This document shows positions 34,031 through 46,641 of a DNA stretch of 64,000 nucleotides, in pieces. Origin of the DNA: Rehmannia glutinosa (Eukaryota > Streptophyta > Magnoliopsida > Lamiales > Orobanchaceae). Position numbers and translations under genes: made by a program. The notes beneath the pieces are model-generated. The model was given only the letters and a program-made list of their open reading frames with translations, ran no database searches and was not told where the DNA came from. The DNA is taken from the NCBI GenBank assembly GCA_016081115.2, contig CM071926.1, forward strand, positions 14,335,971-14,399,970. Direction: 5' to 3'. How positions within the stretch are numbered: position 1 is the first letter of the stretch; each line of letters begins with the position of its first letter.

Positions 34031-34550
34031 TGACAGTGGAGAAGGAGCTTGGGTGATTTATGTGGATGGTTCAGTAGGAATCTCGGGCTGTGGTGCTGGT
34101 ATTGTTTTAATCAGCCCACAAGGGATCGAAAATGATTTTGATGTGAGGTTAGAGTTCAAGTTGTCTAATAATGAGGCGGAGTATGAAGCATTCATCGAGG
34201 GATGCAAATGGCCATTGAGATGGGGGCTACTAGAATGGTTGTTTACATGTATTCTCACTCGTCCATAAGCAGCCATCGGAGAGTTTGAGGTCGGGAGGAA
34301 AGGATGAAGAAGACGTTGAGGCATACCGAGTTTTAGAAGGAAAAGTGAAAGAGATCAAGATTTGTCAGGTCCCGAGGGCGGAGAATGGTCGGGCGGATTT
34401 TTTAGCGAAGATGGCCAGTTCGGCCTTGGAGAATCAAGCTAAGCAAATCACACTTTTGATGGCAAAAGAAGTCGTGGCCGGGTATGGAGGTCGGAGAGAT
34501 CGAGGAGAAAGAGGATTGGAGGTCGGCTATCATAGCACCGCTTGAGAGAG
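34031..34550 (+). pseudogene. Gypsy second RNase H, archaeal type
   Basis: 34053-34268 reads YVDGSVGISGCGAGIVLISP then LEFKLSNNEAEYEAFIEGC. This is the D-G-S ... N-E-A-E-Y-E-A pattern of archaeal-type RNase H domains, known as an extra domain of Tat-lineage gypsy elements. A frameshift near 34250 leads to the continuation (RVLEGKVKEIKICQVPRAEN, GRADFLAKMASSAL) at 34320-34440, which carries the final conserved N-x-x-A-D-x-L-A motif. Confidence 0.8.
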
Positions 34551-34592
34551 GGAGTCCCGCCGGCGGGTAGCATGAAGACTCAAATTTGAAAA

Positions 34593-35432
34593 TTGAGCGA
34601 GCGTTTTTGCATTATTGGGGACAAGTTATATAAGAGGGGCTTCTCCATGCCCTTGCTGAGGTGTTTGAGCGGAGAAGAGGATACGTATGTACTAACAGAG
34701 ATGCATGAAGGGTGTTGCGGGAATCATATGGGAGCAAGGATTTTGATGAAAAAAGTGCTGAGGGCATGGTATTTTTGGCCTTACTTGAAAGAGGAAGCAG
34801 AGAAGCTGGTGAGAGCATGTGAGAAGTGTCAAGTTCACGCACCTTTGGTACATCTGCCAGCAGAGGAGCTCATGACTATGAGCTCGGCATGTCCATTTGC
34901 AAAATGGAGGATTGACATTGTTGGTCCTTTTCCTTCGGCTTCAGGTCAGAGGAAATTCTTGATTGTGGCAATTGATTATTTTAGCAAGTGGGTGGAAGCA
35001 GAGCCCCTTGCTAAGATAAATGAGGATGCAGTGATGAAATTTATCTGGCAGAGCATAGTGTGTCGGTATGGAACACCTCGGATCTTGATATCAGATAATG
35101 GAACGCAGTTCGCAGGGGCAGGGATCCGAGCTTGGTGTGAGGAGTTGAAGATTAAGCAAAATTTCACGTCGGTGGCCCATCCACAGGCCAATGGGCAGGT
35201 GGAGGTGACCAATAGAATCCTTGTCCAAGGACTGAAAGCTCGGCTTCAGAAGGCAGGAAGAGCATGGGTTCGGGAGCTCAGTTTGGTCTTATGGGCTTAC
35301 CGAACTAATCCAAAGGAAGCAACGAGTGAGACCCCCGTTCACCCTAGTATATGGAATGGACGTCGTGATACGGCAGAGATCGGATGGAAACTCATCGGGT
35401 TTAAAATTTTGATGAAAATGCTAATAAGATGA
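34593..35432 (+). CDS. Gypsy integrase, open reading frame with intact catalytic triad
   Basis: A 279-residue open frame covers the zinc-binding domain (HEGCCGNHMGARIL ... CEKCQVH, H-x-H-x-C-x2-C) and the full DDE core: WRIDIVGPFP (first Asp), ILISDNGTQFAGAG (second Asp) and HPQANGQVEVTNRI (Glu). It then continues into the C-terminal region (VLWAYRTNPKEATSETPVHP) before running out of frame at about 35350. It is the best-preserved part of the gypsy element and lies in a polyprotein, so the apparent start is not a true initiation site. Confidence 0.9.
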   Translation: MSERFCIIGDKLYKRGFSMPLLRCLSGEEDTYVLTEMHEGCCGNHMGARILMKKVLRAWYFWPYLKEEAEKLVRACEKCQVHAPLVHLPAEELMTMSSACPFAKWRIDIVGPFPSASGQRKFLIVAIDYFSKWVEAEPLAKINEDAVMKFIWQSIVCRYGTPRILISDNGTQFAGAGIRAWCEELKIKQNFTSVAHPQANGQVEVTNRILVQGLKARLQKAGRAWVRELSLVLWAYRTNPKEATSETPVHPSIWNGRRDTAEIGWKLIGFKILMKMLIR

Positions 35433-35840
35433 TGATTCGAGAGGCGTTGGATACCATTAATGAGAAAAGAGAAATGGCATTTTTGCGAGATGGAACGAAC
35501 GCGAGGAAGGATCAAAGCGACCTATGATAAGAAAATGAAGAAGAGGGCCTTCCGTGGTCGGGGACTTGGTTACGAGGAGGTCGGATGCTAGCAAGAATAA
35601 GGGAAGTTGGATGCAATTGGGAAGGACCACCGGGTGGTTAAAGTCTTTGGCGGAGGAGGTGCATATGAGCCTGGAGGAACTTGATGGGCGGAAGCTTCCG
35701 AGAGCATGGAACAATTGTAACTTGAAGAAATATCATTCCTAGAATAGAGGAATATTTGATGTAATGAGATCACTCATTTTGAATGAAATGACTTGCTTCC
35801 CCGAATTATGAGTTCGGAAAATAAGATTGGTAAAAAATGA

Positions 35841-36578
35841 CAAGTACTTGGAGCTCAACTCGAGCTAGTCTCCAAGTACTTGGGGCCACGAGGCCATGCA
35901 AGGAGCTCGGCTCGAGCGCCTTCCTTTGAAGAAATCAACAAGTATTTGGAGCTCACTCGAGCTAGCCTCCAAATACTTGGGGCCACGAGGCCATGCAAGG
36001 AGCTCGGCTCTAGCCAGCCTTCCTTTGAAGAAATCGACAAGTATTTGGAGCTCACTCGATCTAGCCTACAAATACTTGGGGCCACGAGGCCATGCAAGGA
36101 GCTCGGCTCGAGCCGATTCCTTTGAAGAAATCGACAAGTATTTGGAGCTCAGCTCGAGCTAGCCTCCAAATACTTGGGGCCACGAGGCCATGAAAGGAGC
36201 TCGGCTCGAGCCAGCTTCCTTTGAAGAAATCGACAAGTATTTGGAGCTCAGCTCGAGCTAGCCTCCAAATACTTGGGGCCACGAGGCCATGAAAGGAGCT
36301 CGGCTCGAGCCGACTTTCTTTGAAGAAATCGACAAGTATTTGGAGCTCACCGAGCTAGCCTCCAAATACTTGGGGCCACGAGGCCATGAAAGGAGCTCGG
36401 CTCGAGCCGCCTTCCTTGAAGAAATCGACAAGTATTTGGAGCTCACTCGAGCTAGCCTCCAAATACTTGGGGCCATGAGGCCATGAAAGGAGCTCGGCTC
36501 GAGCCGCCTTCCTTTGAAGAAATTGACAAGAATTTGGAGCTCACTCGAGCTAGCCTCCAAATACTTGGGGCCACGAGG
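35841..36578. repeat. 98-bp tandem array, 8 units, each with a 12-bp hairpin
   Basis: Units start at 35841, 35939, 36038, 36135, 36234, 36333, 36429 and 36527. Each contains CAAGTATTTGGA ... TCCAAATACTTG, a 12-bp inverted pair around a GAGCTC-rich loop, then GGGGCCACGAGGCCATG. Unit 1 has CAAGTACTTGGA ... TCCAAGTACTTG, changed on both arms. Tandem arrays between integrase and 3' LTR are a known feature of Tat-lineage elements. Confidence 0.92.
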
Positions 36579-36791
36579 AGCATGTCATACTAATCTTTTT
36601 TGGGTTAAAAAAAAAGAAGGAGAAGAGAGAACCCATACATATCTAAGCTCACTGAAAGCCGAGCTCTTACTGTCCGAACTAAGGCAAAAGTAAAAATGCA
36701 AGAATAAAGATCGAGAGAACTGAAGATTTCATTGATTGTCAAAAATAGTTACAAAGTACAAAAGGGAAAATACAAATAGAAAATCGAACTC

Positions 36792-38077
36792 CTAAAAGCA
36801 GGAGGGGACATTTTTCGTGGTGAGATCGTCAAAAGTGATGGTGACATCATCCACCAGGGCGATCTCGGGATCTTCCTCAACTTGGCTTGGAGGGGCAGAG
36901 GGCGCTAAGAGGGGCGGGGACCGAAGGGCTGTTGATCTCCGTGGGCCGGGCAATAACCCCCGAGCTGGGAGGAGGTTGGATGACAAGAGGTCGAGAAAGG
37001 GCCTCAGCAAAGACCTCCACATGAGCCTTGTTTAGGTGCTCGGCTTCCTCAGAAAAAATGAAACCATTTGGATCGGGAAGCAATTTCTTAGGACCTCGTT
37101 TGTCGAATTGCTGGTGATTCCCTTCGCCCGTTTCTTTGCATTCGACCGGTCAAAAGCAAAATCGTAGTATTCCATGGCTCCCTTAGACAAAGACTTTAAG
37201 GAATTCACGAGAGCTGGGGAAGGCTTGCTTGACCCGATCTCGAACAGACTGAATGAGAGAATAGCCTTCAAAGGAGGTCGGAAAGCCACGGCGACCTGCT
37301 TACATCCCTTCAGCGCGAGCTCGGTCGAGATTGGTGGTGATTTGAAGTTGAAGATCACTCACTCGGTCTTCAAACCAGATTTTCAGCCTCCAAGTCCTTG
37401 ACTTGGTTTCAAAGGAGGCCACAAAGTGACCTTGTGAAGGTTGGCGATCCCGGAGGTTGTGAACCTCTTTTCGCCATTTGATGTCCTTGGCCTTCAGCAA
37501 GCACATTCCTCCTTGAGGAGTTGACTCTTGAATCACAGGTGGGTTTATTGAAACCAACCGAGCACGGCAACCAGGGCAGCCAATGTCAATTCGACCGGGA
37601 GTGGACTGTGCAAAAGTTGCTCATCGTGTCAAGATCGCTAAGCTTGTCCAGAGCGGCACGGTCGGCGGTGGTAGTTCCCCTGATTTAACCGAGTCGCTTA
37701 TAAAGCGTCCGTGTTCTTCATGATGGAGTTCCCTGTGAAGAACGTTTGGTTGGGAGTCTTTGATGGGGTTGCGCGTGTAGGAATGAGGGGTAGAAGAGGA
37801 CCCCCTTAGACTTCTTTGGAGGTGGAGATCCAGGACCGATGGCCGACCTCTTTGGTGGAGGCCTATTCGGGGCCGAGCTTCCGGCCGATAAGATCGGCTA
37901 TGACCATGGCGGTTGTGTCGGTCGCCGCAATGGAGCCGATCTCCTTGGCGAGAAGGGTGTTGCAAGATTAGAGGATTGGAGGAGGTAGCGAGATGTTGTT
38001 CTTCCTCCTCCTCGGCAACCATAACGCCATCATGATGTCCGGCACAAAAAGGAAAATTGAAATTAGTACGAGAAGTA
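36792..38077 (-). pseudogene. Gypsy antisense ORF, C-terminal part
   Basis: On the minus strand, from 38077 down to 36792, pieces in changing frames read as a glutamate- and proline-rich linker followed by a long helical, charged region (LLKAKDIKWRKEVHNLRDRQ, LKIWFEDRVSDLQLQITTNL, SREFLKSLSKGAMEYYDFAF) and a serine/proline-rich tail ending at a stop near 36792. This is the second half of an antisense ORF whose N-terminal half lies at 46642-47438. The copia element 2 insertion separates them. At least three frameshifts are visible. Confidence 0.7.
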
Positions 38078-39596
38078 TGTAAGTCCAGCGGCTATGATAA
38101 TCTAGAGGGGGTGAATAGATTATCTCCATCTTTTCGATTTCGCCCTCTTTTTCGAACCAAATGCTCAAACACAATAATAAAGGTGCGGAATGTAAACAAC
38201 ACGCGTCGATTTAAAGAGGTTCAACCCACCTAGGGCCTAATCCTCGACCACCCCAAAGATATCAGGGATGGATTTCAAAAGGAAAAAAAGATTTTATTAA
38301 TTTACCACAAATTAATACAACACCAACTTACAACAACACCTTGAAGAGCACCACACTCTTCTTCAACACCACCTTTGAGATTACCACAATCTCACTTGAA
38401 GATTACCACAATCTCCAACGGCACCTTGTGAAGATTACCACAATCTTCAACCTTGAAGAATACCAAATTCTTCAACACCTCAACAAGAAGAATACCACAA
38501 TCTTCTTACACCTAACACCTAGATCACCCAAGTGTGTTCTTACCACAAGAACACTCAAAAGGATATCTTGTGTTGAATGATTACCCAAATTCAAGATTAC
38601 AACTCGATAATTGATAATACAATAGAGTGCAAGTGTAATCAAGAAAAGCCTAGACCTCAAGAATGTGAAAGTGAATAGCTAGGCAAATTACAACAAGAAA
38701 TAAGACAATGTAAGAACAAGTGTATTCTTGAGTATATCTTGTTGTGTTGTGTTGTTCTCTCTTATTGTTGTGCTTCAAATCTTCCTCTATTTATAGGAGA
38801 TGATTGATACTTGATAGGCTCCTCTTGGAATCTGATTTCTACAAAAAAAAATTGCAATTAAAATCAAGATTATAGTTTGTTAGAAATCAATTCCACAATT
38901 TAAGGAAAAAGTCTGTCGACACAGCTTAGAATTTTTTTGTCATCCAAACTTAAAATCGGTCGCAGTAAATAAGATTTGAAAAGAACACAAAGCAAAAATA
39001 CAACGGGAGACCGGTCAGGGGTGGTCGCCGGCCGCCATCTAGGGTGCGGCCGCCCACCCCGTGACCGGTCCCCCGACTCCATTTTGGGAGTTCCGTGAGT
39101 TCATTCTCGAAATCATTCCCTGTGTATTTGTCGCCTCATTTTGGTCGAATCGGCCGACCTCCCACATGAAGTGTTGTCCGATTTTTGTCAAAAATGAACC
39201 TCAAGAAATACTCCAAAAAATTCGTAAAAATATAAACCGATCGGGAGTATTTAGGACAACATTAGAAATATAGTTTTGATGAAATAACACATTAATACAA
39301 AAAGTGTTGTCCGATATAAATTCCAATAAATACTCCAAAAAATTCGTAAAAACATTTTAGACCAATCGGGAGTATTAGGACAATATTTTAGAAACATTGT
39401 TTTGGTGTAAAAATACATTAACACAAAATCATCAAAAGTGTTGTCCAATTTATATCGAAAATAAACTTGAAGAAATACTCAGGAAAATATTAAAACCATT
39501 TAAAATCATTTAGGAGTATTTGGACAACCTTTTAGAACCATTGTTTTGGTATAAAAACAAAATCATCAAAATCATGATAAAACCATTTATCAAACA
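38078..39596 (-). repeat. Copia element 2, 3' LTR
   Basis: 1519 bp, TGTAAGTCC to ATCAAACA. It contains the hairpin row (38344-38554), the TATA box TATAAATAGAG (38785-38795), GACCGGTC sites (39009-39016, 39062-39069) and repeated 'gttgtcc ... ggacaac' units (39170-39540). Confidence 0.92.
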
Positions 39597-39608
39597 ATCT
39601 CCCCTTTT
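39597..39608 (-). promoter_or_regulatory. Copia element 2 polypurine tract
   Basis: On the minus strand AAAAGGGGAGAT abuts the 3' LTR, confirming the minus orientation. Element 1 has AAAAAGGGGGAGAT at the same place (26716-26729). Confidence 0.8.
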
Positions 39609-39814
39609 TGATGATTACAAACCAAAATAATTTTAACGAGGTCGATTTTGAAAACAAAACAATTTTACCTAGGTTAAAGAGAACTATCCGTTGTGAGCGA
39701 CAACATACCATGCAATAAAAACACAAGGATGGGAGTAGAGATATTCAAACACATATAGCAAATGCTCCCCTATCAACATGCACAACAAGAGTTATATAGA
39801 AGTAACTTAAACAT

Positions 39815-40015
39815 AAGCTAAAATATTAGCTTTTCGATATTGAGCTTAAGTATCAATAACTTAAAAGCTCCCCCTGTCAAAGAGACATCATTAGAAACAT
39901 ATATAAGTCCATACTACAACCAATGGACCAAGAGTCATACACAACTTATGGCTTTAGGAAGCCATAGCTTATAACTTCTTTTCGTTTGAGCTTATCTTAG
40001 CTTCTTTGAGCTAAA
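39815..40015 (-). repeat. Second hairpin row of copia element 2
   Basis: AAGCTAA/TTAGCTT (39815-39832), a TATTGA/TCAATA pair (39838-39858), GTCCAT/ATGGAC (39907-39927), TATGGCTT/AAGCCATA (39947-39966) and TTAGCT/AGCTAA near 39996-40013. The outer two stems match element 1 and the middle ones differ while staying paired. Confidence 0.65.
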
Positions 40016-41159
40016 AAGCTCATAACCTGTTTCTCCCTCTTTGGAATCATCAAAAAGAATGTTAGCACGATAAATACATCATATATTCATATCAAAGTGC
40101 GCAACTAAACCGATGTATCGAGCTATTTGGACATTGAAGCTTTTAAACCAAATAGAAGGGAAAAGTCGAATCATACGACTTGTAGAAGCTTATGAAAACT
40201 CATTTGATAAGCAAAACATGATCTCTATAAATATATAGGACTTTTGAAATCGAGAGAATCATGTAGGTGATGAATTTTTTATTGAAACGTTTTATCGAAC
40301 ACTAAAGGCGGGCGTCACAAATTGAAGAAGATATATATAGCCCTTGTAAATTTAATCAAGCCAAGTTTTTCATCACCAATTGCAATTTAATAAATATCAT
40401 TCATCAACAATCAATAAGCTCATCACAAAAATCTATGAATTGCATCAAGAAAAATACATATAAGCCACAAACTCAAGGGTTCAACCCAATTGAGCTAAAG
40501 AGAGTGAAATTCTTACCATTCGATCGGTAAAGACGAGCATCGATGATGATAACCGAGCTAGGTAGTCCCCAAAATATATAATTCATGCATCAAAACTCAT
40601 TTGAAGTGAATCTTGTGTGAAAATTGCAAAGGGAACGAAATAGAGAAGAAAAACGCCAAAATGGCAAATTCTGGAAGCAGAAAGCAATATATCTGAAAAC
40701 ACAGCAGGGGCGACCGGTTGGAGGCTGGGGCGACCGGTCGGAGGCTAGGGCGACCTGGGTCGACCTCAGCCCTTCAGCCCACTCGCTTCTTTCTGTTTTG
40801 CGAAGTTTGATCCAAAAATCCGATTTTTCGCCCCTAAGTTTTAAAAACGTGCAAAATACAAACAAAGACCTCATTAAATATACATTATGTTATAATCAAG
40901 CTCGAAATGAGGTAAAATACTCGGCGGTTAAAAAAAATCCGCGAGTTATCCTTGAGATGGAATTAAACACATCTCAAGTTTTTGTTAAAAACGCAATCCC
41001 TTAGAAAGTTTTTTTCGAATCTCAATATGTTTAGTTCGATTATGACGAACTATATTTTGAATAATTTTCTTTGGACTTGTTATCCCGAAAAATAAGAACG
41101 TTTTAAAGCTTTGGATAAACAAGTCATAAGAAGAAGTGCCTTACAAATATTTGAAAATT

Positions 41160-42180
41160 TCTTTTAACGGCACTTTAATGAGATTCGTTGGGATAGTTTT
41201 TGAAGTCGAGCATATAGACATAAGGCATATGGAATGTCGGGTCTATAGGAATAATATAAGAAAACATAGCTCGAATTTGTTTGTCAACTGACATGCCTTT
41301 CTCAACCTTTGTCAATTTCTTCATTGGTAGCCATAGAGTTTGAGATGATTCTTCCTTCTTCAATGCCTAACTCCTTCAAGAGTTCTTTTGAAATATAACC
41401 ATCTACATGGCATTGATTAACTTGAAGTCCAATGGTGAAATTTGATCTCCCCATCATGTGATACCATGTTCATCTCAAGTTCACCTACATCAACTTAGGA
41501 GAATCTCTTGCACAAAATATTCATTAGTAGCACCAAAAATATTCTCATAAATATGCACAAACAAACAATCTTGCCCTTTTTCAAAAAACAAGGAGAGTAG
41601 TATCAACTTTACCTTTTGTAAAATCATTTAGCAAAAATAGCTAAGTCTATCATATCATACATGGGGTACTTGTTTGAAACCATACAAGGCCTTTTATAAA
41701 GATCATTTGGCCTAGAAAAATTTAAACCCGATAGACTTCTACTTGAATAAAACCATTTAGAAAATTGGATTCAACATCCATTTGGTAAAGCTTGAAATTT
41801 TCTTGAAGCAAGAATGGGCAAGTAAAACGCAAATAGCTACAAAATGTGCTATGAGTGCAAATGTTACACCAAAATCAATTACCTTCTTCTTGAAAATACC
41901 TTCGAGCTACTAACCTCGTCTTAGTTCGACCAATGTTGCTTTGGTCATCGAGTTTGTTAGGAATACCCTTTTTGTCTTCTTCATCACTATCATCATAGGG
42001 CATCCAATTGATCTAAGGTGTTTATAATAGAACATTTACATCCAAATATTTTGAGGTAATAATATTTGGAGTACTTCGCTTTCTCATCTACACAACTAAA
42101 CAAACTCATTACCTGGTATCGCTTATATAAGCAAGAAAAAGTAGCCCAAGTGTAAAAATATGCCTCAATCATCAATCACA
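41160..42180 (-). pseudogene. Copia element 2 pol remnants (integrase C-terminus, RT)
   Basis: Minus-strand words typical of copia pol are YLKIFGCKCSIINTLDQL (integrase C-terminus, about 42000-42070), KTRLVARRYFQEEG (RT start, about 41880-41930), NFKLYQMDVESNFLNGFIQ (41740-41810) and a KGKVDTTL ... YL block near 41500-41620. All are in different frames with stops; the YVDD box itself is not readable. Most of integrase and RNase H are gone. Confidence 0.75.
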
Positions 42181-42899
42181 AAATATCTTGCATAAGAGCA
42201 TAGTAGAAATAGACATATATATAGACCATGAAGCAAGAAACACATACTATGCATTTAGAATATCATCAAGAGTCTAATAAATCATGCAAGTTCAAATAAG
42301 CTTAAGAAAGCTATAAAAGGTCTCTTTTGAAATTAGAAAATCTCGATAGCATATAGTTGAAACCTCATTTAAAAAAGTATTTGAACAAGAGTTGACAAAG
42401 CAAATATGTGCAATCAAATATCAAATAGTGCCTTTCAAAAAATCTAAAAATCCTCTTAATGGCACTTGTATGAAATACTATGAAAAACAAGCACATATGC
42501 ATATGGCAATACATATATCGAGTTCTATAAGAGTAAGAATAACACAAGTAAACGTACTCGATAATTTATGCCTTTCTTGACAAATAATGACGTAGATGGT
42601 CATTTGTGAAAAATGTAAATCCTACACAATTCTTAAAATAAATCTAGAACAAATCATTATGATAAAAAGTGTAGGCTAATAGATATCACAAGTAAGCTCA
42701 TGCCATAAAAATCCATAAGATATGATAAACCACTTGAGTCTAAAAATGCACAAGAGTTTTTTTAAAAACATCATATAAGGTCTTCTTTTCAAAATATTTT
42801 AAAACCACAAATATATATTGAAGACCTTAATTTTAAAATAAATATATGAAAAATCATTTTGCAAATAAGACACAAATAAAAACATGCATAATAGACAAA

Positions 42900-44382
42900 T
42901 AAAATGCATATTCGAATGGGGAGATACGGGTTACCAATTACGCCATTTCCATGGGTTGTCTTTGTTCCCATTGTTGATGATATCTTCCCCTTGAGAAGTC
43001 ACTTTGTTGATGATGACTTCTTTGATTACTCCATTTCCAAGGTTTGTTACCTTCCCATTGTTGATGGTCTCTTCTTCTTTGAAAATCATCTTATTGATGA
43101 TGTCTTTGCCATTTCCAAGAATTGTGTTCTTCCCATTTTTGATTATATCCTCTTCTTGAAATTGGCTTTGTCAAAAATAGTTTCTCCTTCTTTGATCAAA
43201 TGAAACGGTCATTTGATGTCTTCTTGGCGGTATAAATTTTCTTCGATCATTATTTCGTCGAATTTGTACCTAATATGACATTGTTTTGTGGTACCCTCAT
43301 GTGTTTGGGTCCTTTGGGATTAGTCTTGAGACTTTTAGGTCTCCAACAATAATTAGAGCTATTTCTAGCCCGACAAGTATTTACCGTATGACCCTTTTTA
43401 CCGCAATAAAAACATGTAATAATTCTAGGAGCATAATGACCAACGTGCTTAGAGACTTGATTCTTTTTCATGTGATTGACACCCTTAGCTTATGATCAAG
43501 TTCTAGTTTGAATTATCACAATAATCAACAATATTGGTTATTCTATCTAAGACTCAAGTTGGATTTAGATAAATCATTTTTCAAGCAATTTATATCCTCA
43601 ACAAGAGTATTATTTTCTTTCTCAAGGTTTCTAACCTTGTCAAGAGTGGTGGTGTGAGCACATGATAGTGATTCATATGAAGTAAATAAACTATCCTTAT
43701 CATTCTTTAAAACAATGAATTCCTTTTTCAAATATTTGTATTTAACAAGTAAGTTTTGGAATTCATCTTGTAGTTCATCAAAGTCATTTTGCAAATCACT
43801 ATAATCATTATCATAGGAAGTAGAGGGTTTAGAACTTACCTCGTTTTTTCTTCGATGCCTATGAGGCATTGTTCAACTTCTTCATCATGGGAGGTTGTAG
43901 AAGGCTCATTCCATGTTGTTGGATTTGATGTTGTATCCATTTGTGAAATAGATGATTTTGAGTTGCTCCTTTCATTTGCATACACTTCATAGATGCCTTC
44001 TAATTTTTGCCATACTTCATGTGCCGATCGAATACCTACAACATGATCAAATTCCAAAGTAGTAAGTGAACAATACAAAATACTAAGAGCTTTACCATTT
44101 AAGGAGATGATTTTCTTCTCTTCATCATTGAGCTCTTTGAAGCCTTTAGAGGTGTGTGGTGTATCTTTCATCGGAATGGATTCTCCATTTATGACGGTGT
44201 TTCAAATATCAAACCCGTAACCTTGTAAATAGCATTCCATTCTTTCTTTTCCAAAATATAAAATTTTTGGAATCAAACCGAGGTGGCTTGGTGGTGGAGG
44301 TGCGGAAAGATGAGCTTCGTTCGTCAGAGCGACGATCGTTTCTCTTCACTCGCAATGTGAAACGAGCTTGCCAAAGAGTTTG
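42900..44382 (-). pseudogene. Copia element 2 gag, broken
   Basis: Minus strand: N-terminal gag (RPPRFD-type start near 44290), LNDEEKKIISLNGKALSI (44080-44130), SAHEVWQKLEGIYEVYANER (43980-44035), coiled-coil stretches around 43690-43820 (SYDNDYSDLQNDFDELQDEF), zinc knuckle CFYCGKKGHTVNTC (43360-43410), and an aromatic/basic tail. Frameshifts occur near 43850, 43545 and 43470. It is the same gene as in element 1. Confidence 0.85.
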
Positions 44383-44395
44383 GCTCGATACCACT
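44382..44395 (-). promoter_or_regulatory. Copia primer binding site (initiator Met tRNA type)
   Basis: Immediately inside the 5' LTR the minus strand reads AGTGGTATCGAGCCA. The canonical copia site is TGGTATCAGAGC, so one A is missing here. Element 1 has lost this site. Confidence 0.75.
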
Positions 44396-45861
44396 TGTAA
44401 GTCCAAGCGGCTACGATAATCTAGAGGGGGTGAATAGATTATCTCCATCTTTTCGATTTCGCCCTCTTTTTCGAACCAAATGCTCAAACACAATAATAAA
44501 GGTGCGGGATGTAAACAACACGCATCGATTTAAAGAGGTTCAACCCACCTAGGGCCTAATCCTCTACCACCCCAGTATATCCGGGATGGATTTCAAAAGG
44601 AAAAAAAGATTTTATTAATTTACCACAAATTAATACAACACCAACTTACAACAACACCTTGAAGAGCACCACACTCTTCTTCAACACCACCTTTGAGATT
44701 ACCACAATCTCACTTGAAGATTACCACAATCTCCAACGGCACCTTGTGAAGATTACCACAATCTTCAACCTTGAAGAATACCAAATTCTTCAACACCTCA
44801 ACAAGAAGATTACCACAATCTTCTTACACCTAACACCTAGATCACCCAAGTGTGTTCTTACCACAAGAACACTCACAAGGATATCTTGTGTTGAATGATT
44901 ACCCAAATTCAAGATTACAACTCGATAATTGATAATACAATAGAGTGCAAGTGTAATCAAGAAAAGCCTAGACCTCAAGAATGTGAAAGTGAATAGCTAG
45001 ACAAATTACAACAAGAAATAAGACAATGTAAGAACAAGTGTATTCTTGAGTATATCTTGTTGTGTTGTGTTGTTCTCTCTTATTGTTGTGCTTCAAATCT
45101 TCCTCTATTTATAGGAGATGATTGATACTTGATAGGCTCCTCTTGGAATCTGATTTCTACAAAAAAATTGCAATTAAAATCAAGATTATAGTGTTAGAAA
45201 TCAATTCCACAATTTAAGGAAAACTGTCTCCTGGTGCACAACGGTTAGAATTTTTTTGTCAAACTTAAGGGCGGCCGGTCGCAGTAAATAAGATTTGAAA
45301 AGAACACAAAGAAAAATACAATCGTGACCGGTCCCCCGACCTATTTTGGGAGTTCCGTGAGTTCTGTTCTCAAATCATTCCCTGTGCCGGTTGTTGTTTC
45401 ATTTGGTCGACCTGGCCGACCTCCCACATGAAGTGTTGTCCATTTTTTGTCGAAAATGAACCTCAAGAAATACTCCGAAAAATTCGTAAAAATATTTTAA
45501 ACCGATCGGGAGTATTTAGGACAACATTAGAAATGTAGTTTTGATGAAATAACACATTAATACAAAAAGTGTTGTCCGATATAAATTCCAATAAATACTC
45601 CAAAAAATTCGTAAAAACATTTTAGACCAATCGGGAGTATTAGGACAACATTTTAGAAACATTGTTTTGGTGTAAAAATACATTAACACAAAATCATCAA
45701 AAGTGTTGTCCAATTTATATCGAAAATAAACTTGAAGAAATACTCCAGGAAAATATTAAAACCATTTTAAATCATTTAGGAGTATTTGGACAACCTATAG
45801 AACCATTGTTTTGGTATAAAAAGAAAATCATCAAAATCATGATAAAACCATTTATCAAACA
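44396..45861 (-). repeat. Copia element 2, 5' LTR
   Basis: 1466 bp. Hairpin row at 44662-44872, TATA box at 45103-45113, palindrome-like GCGGCCGGTCGC at 45271-45282 and GACCGGTC at 45326-45333. It lacks about 50 bp of the GACCGG-rich segment present in the left LTR. Confidence 0.92.
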
Positions 45862-45965
45862 AAGTACAATCAATTAAAGAGAGAATTGGATAAAAAATTA
45901 CCGATGTCATCTTCAAGGAGCCATGACGGCTCACTCAAAATGATATAGGAGGAAGGAGTGATGAG

Positions 45966-46633
45966 TAGGGATGGCAACGGACGGGTCTGCCCAGACGGGT
46001 TTGGCCAAACCGGGACCCGCCGCCAAGAAATGGTTGGACCCGGGACCCGCCCCGCCCGCTTGAGACCTCCCCGCCCGCCCCACTTTGGACCCGGACCGCG
46101 GATTCAACCCGCAAGACCCGCCAAAGAAGAATTCTGTCTCAATTCTCGTATATACGAACTATTGCTTAACTCATATACATTCATGGCTTTTGTCATGATT
46201 TTTTTGTTAAATAATAGATGCATTCCAATTTATATAAAAGATAAAAGCCACTCGTAAGCCATCTATGAATTTTCGAAACAATGCAATGATCATAAAATCA
46301 AACAAAAATTTAGAGTTCTTGCAAGTCCAAGATAAGCGATCATTTCCTTGTACTAATGAGAGTGAGAAAGTAAAGGCCCAATAATTAAACAAAGTAATTT
46401 TCTAATTTGAACAAGCTTTATTCAATAAAAATAAATTTGAAAAATAAATATAGTACACATACGGGGTGGGTCCGGGGCGGGTCCAATTGGACCCGTTACC
46501 CGCCCCGGACCCGACGGGTTTTTCAAATGCGGACCCATTACCCACCCCGAGACCCGCTTGCCCGGGTTTAGACCCGGCCCTAACGGGGCGGGTTTATCTG
46601 AGTGGGTTTCAACCCGCCCCGTTGCCATCCCTA
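45966..46633. mobile_element. hAT-type MITE with perfect 8-bp target duplication
   Basis: Ends TAGGGATGGCAACGGACGGG and, inverted, TAGGGATGGCAACGGGGCGG. The duplication GTGATGAG is at 45958-45965 and 46634-46641. GC-rich subterminal GACCCG/CGGGTC clusters flank an AT-rich core with no coding capacity. It sits in the gypsy antisense ORF, 97 bp from copia element 2. Confidence 0.95.
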
Positions 46634-46641
46634 GTGATGAG

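Larger units (their letters stand above)
38078..45861 (-). mobile_element. SIRE/Maximus-like Ty1/copia element 2
   Basis: A full insertion on the minus strand with perfect 5-bp duplication AAGTA (38073-38077 and 45862-45866). It has two LTRs (38078-39596, 44396-45861), a primer site at 44382-44395, a polypurine tract at 39597-39608, broken gag near the right, and remnants of integrase C-terminus and RT (42100-41400). The envelope-position ORF seen in element 1 is missing. It is inserted into the gypsy antisense ORF. Confidence 0.93.

Noticed and set aside
35880..36560. Long open frames (+ and -) across the 98-bp array
   Set aside because: They arise because the repeat length allows stop-free translation over a few units; frames shift between 96-, 97-, 98- and 99-bp units, so no protein is implied.
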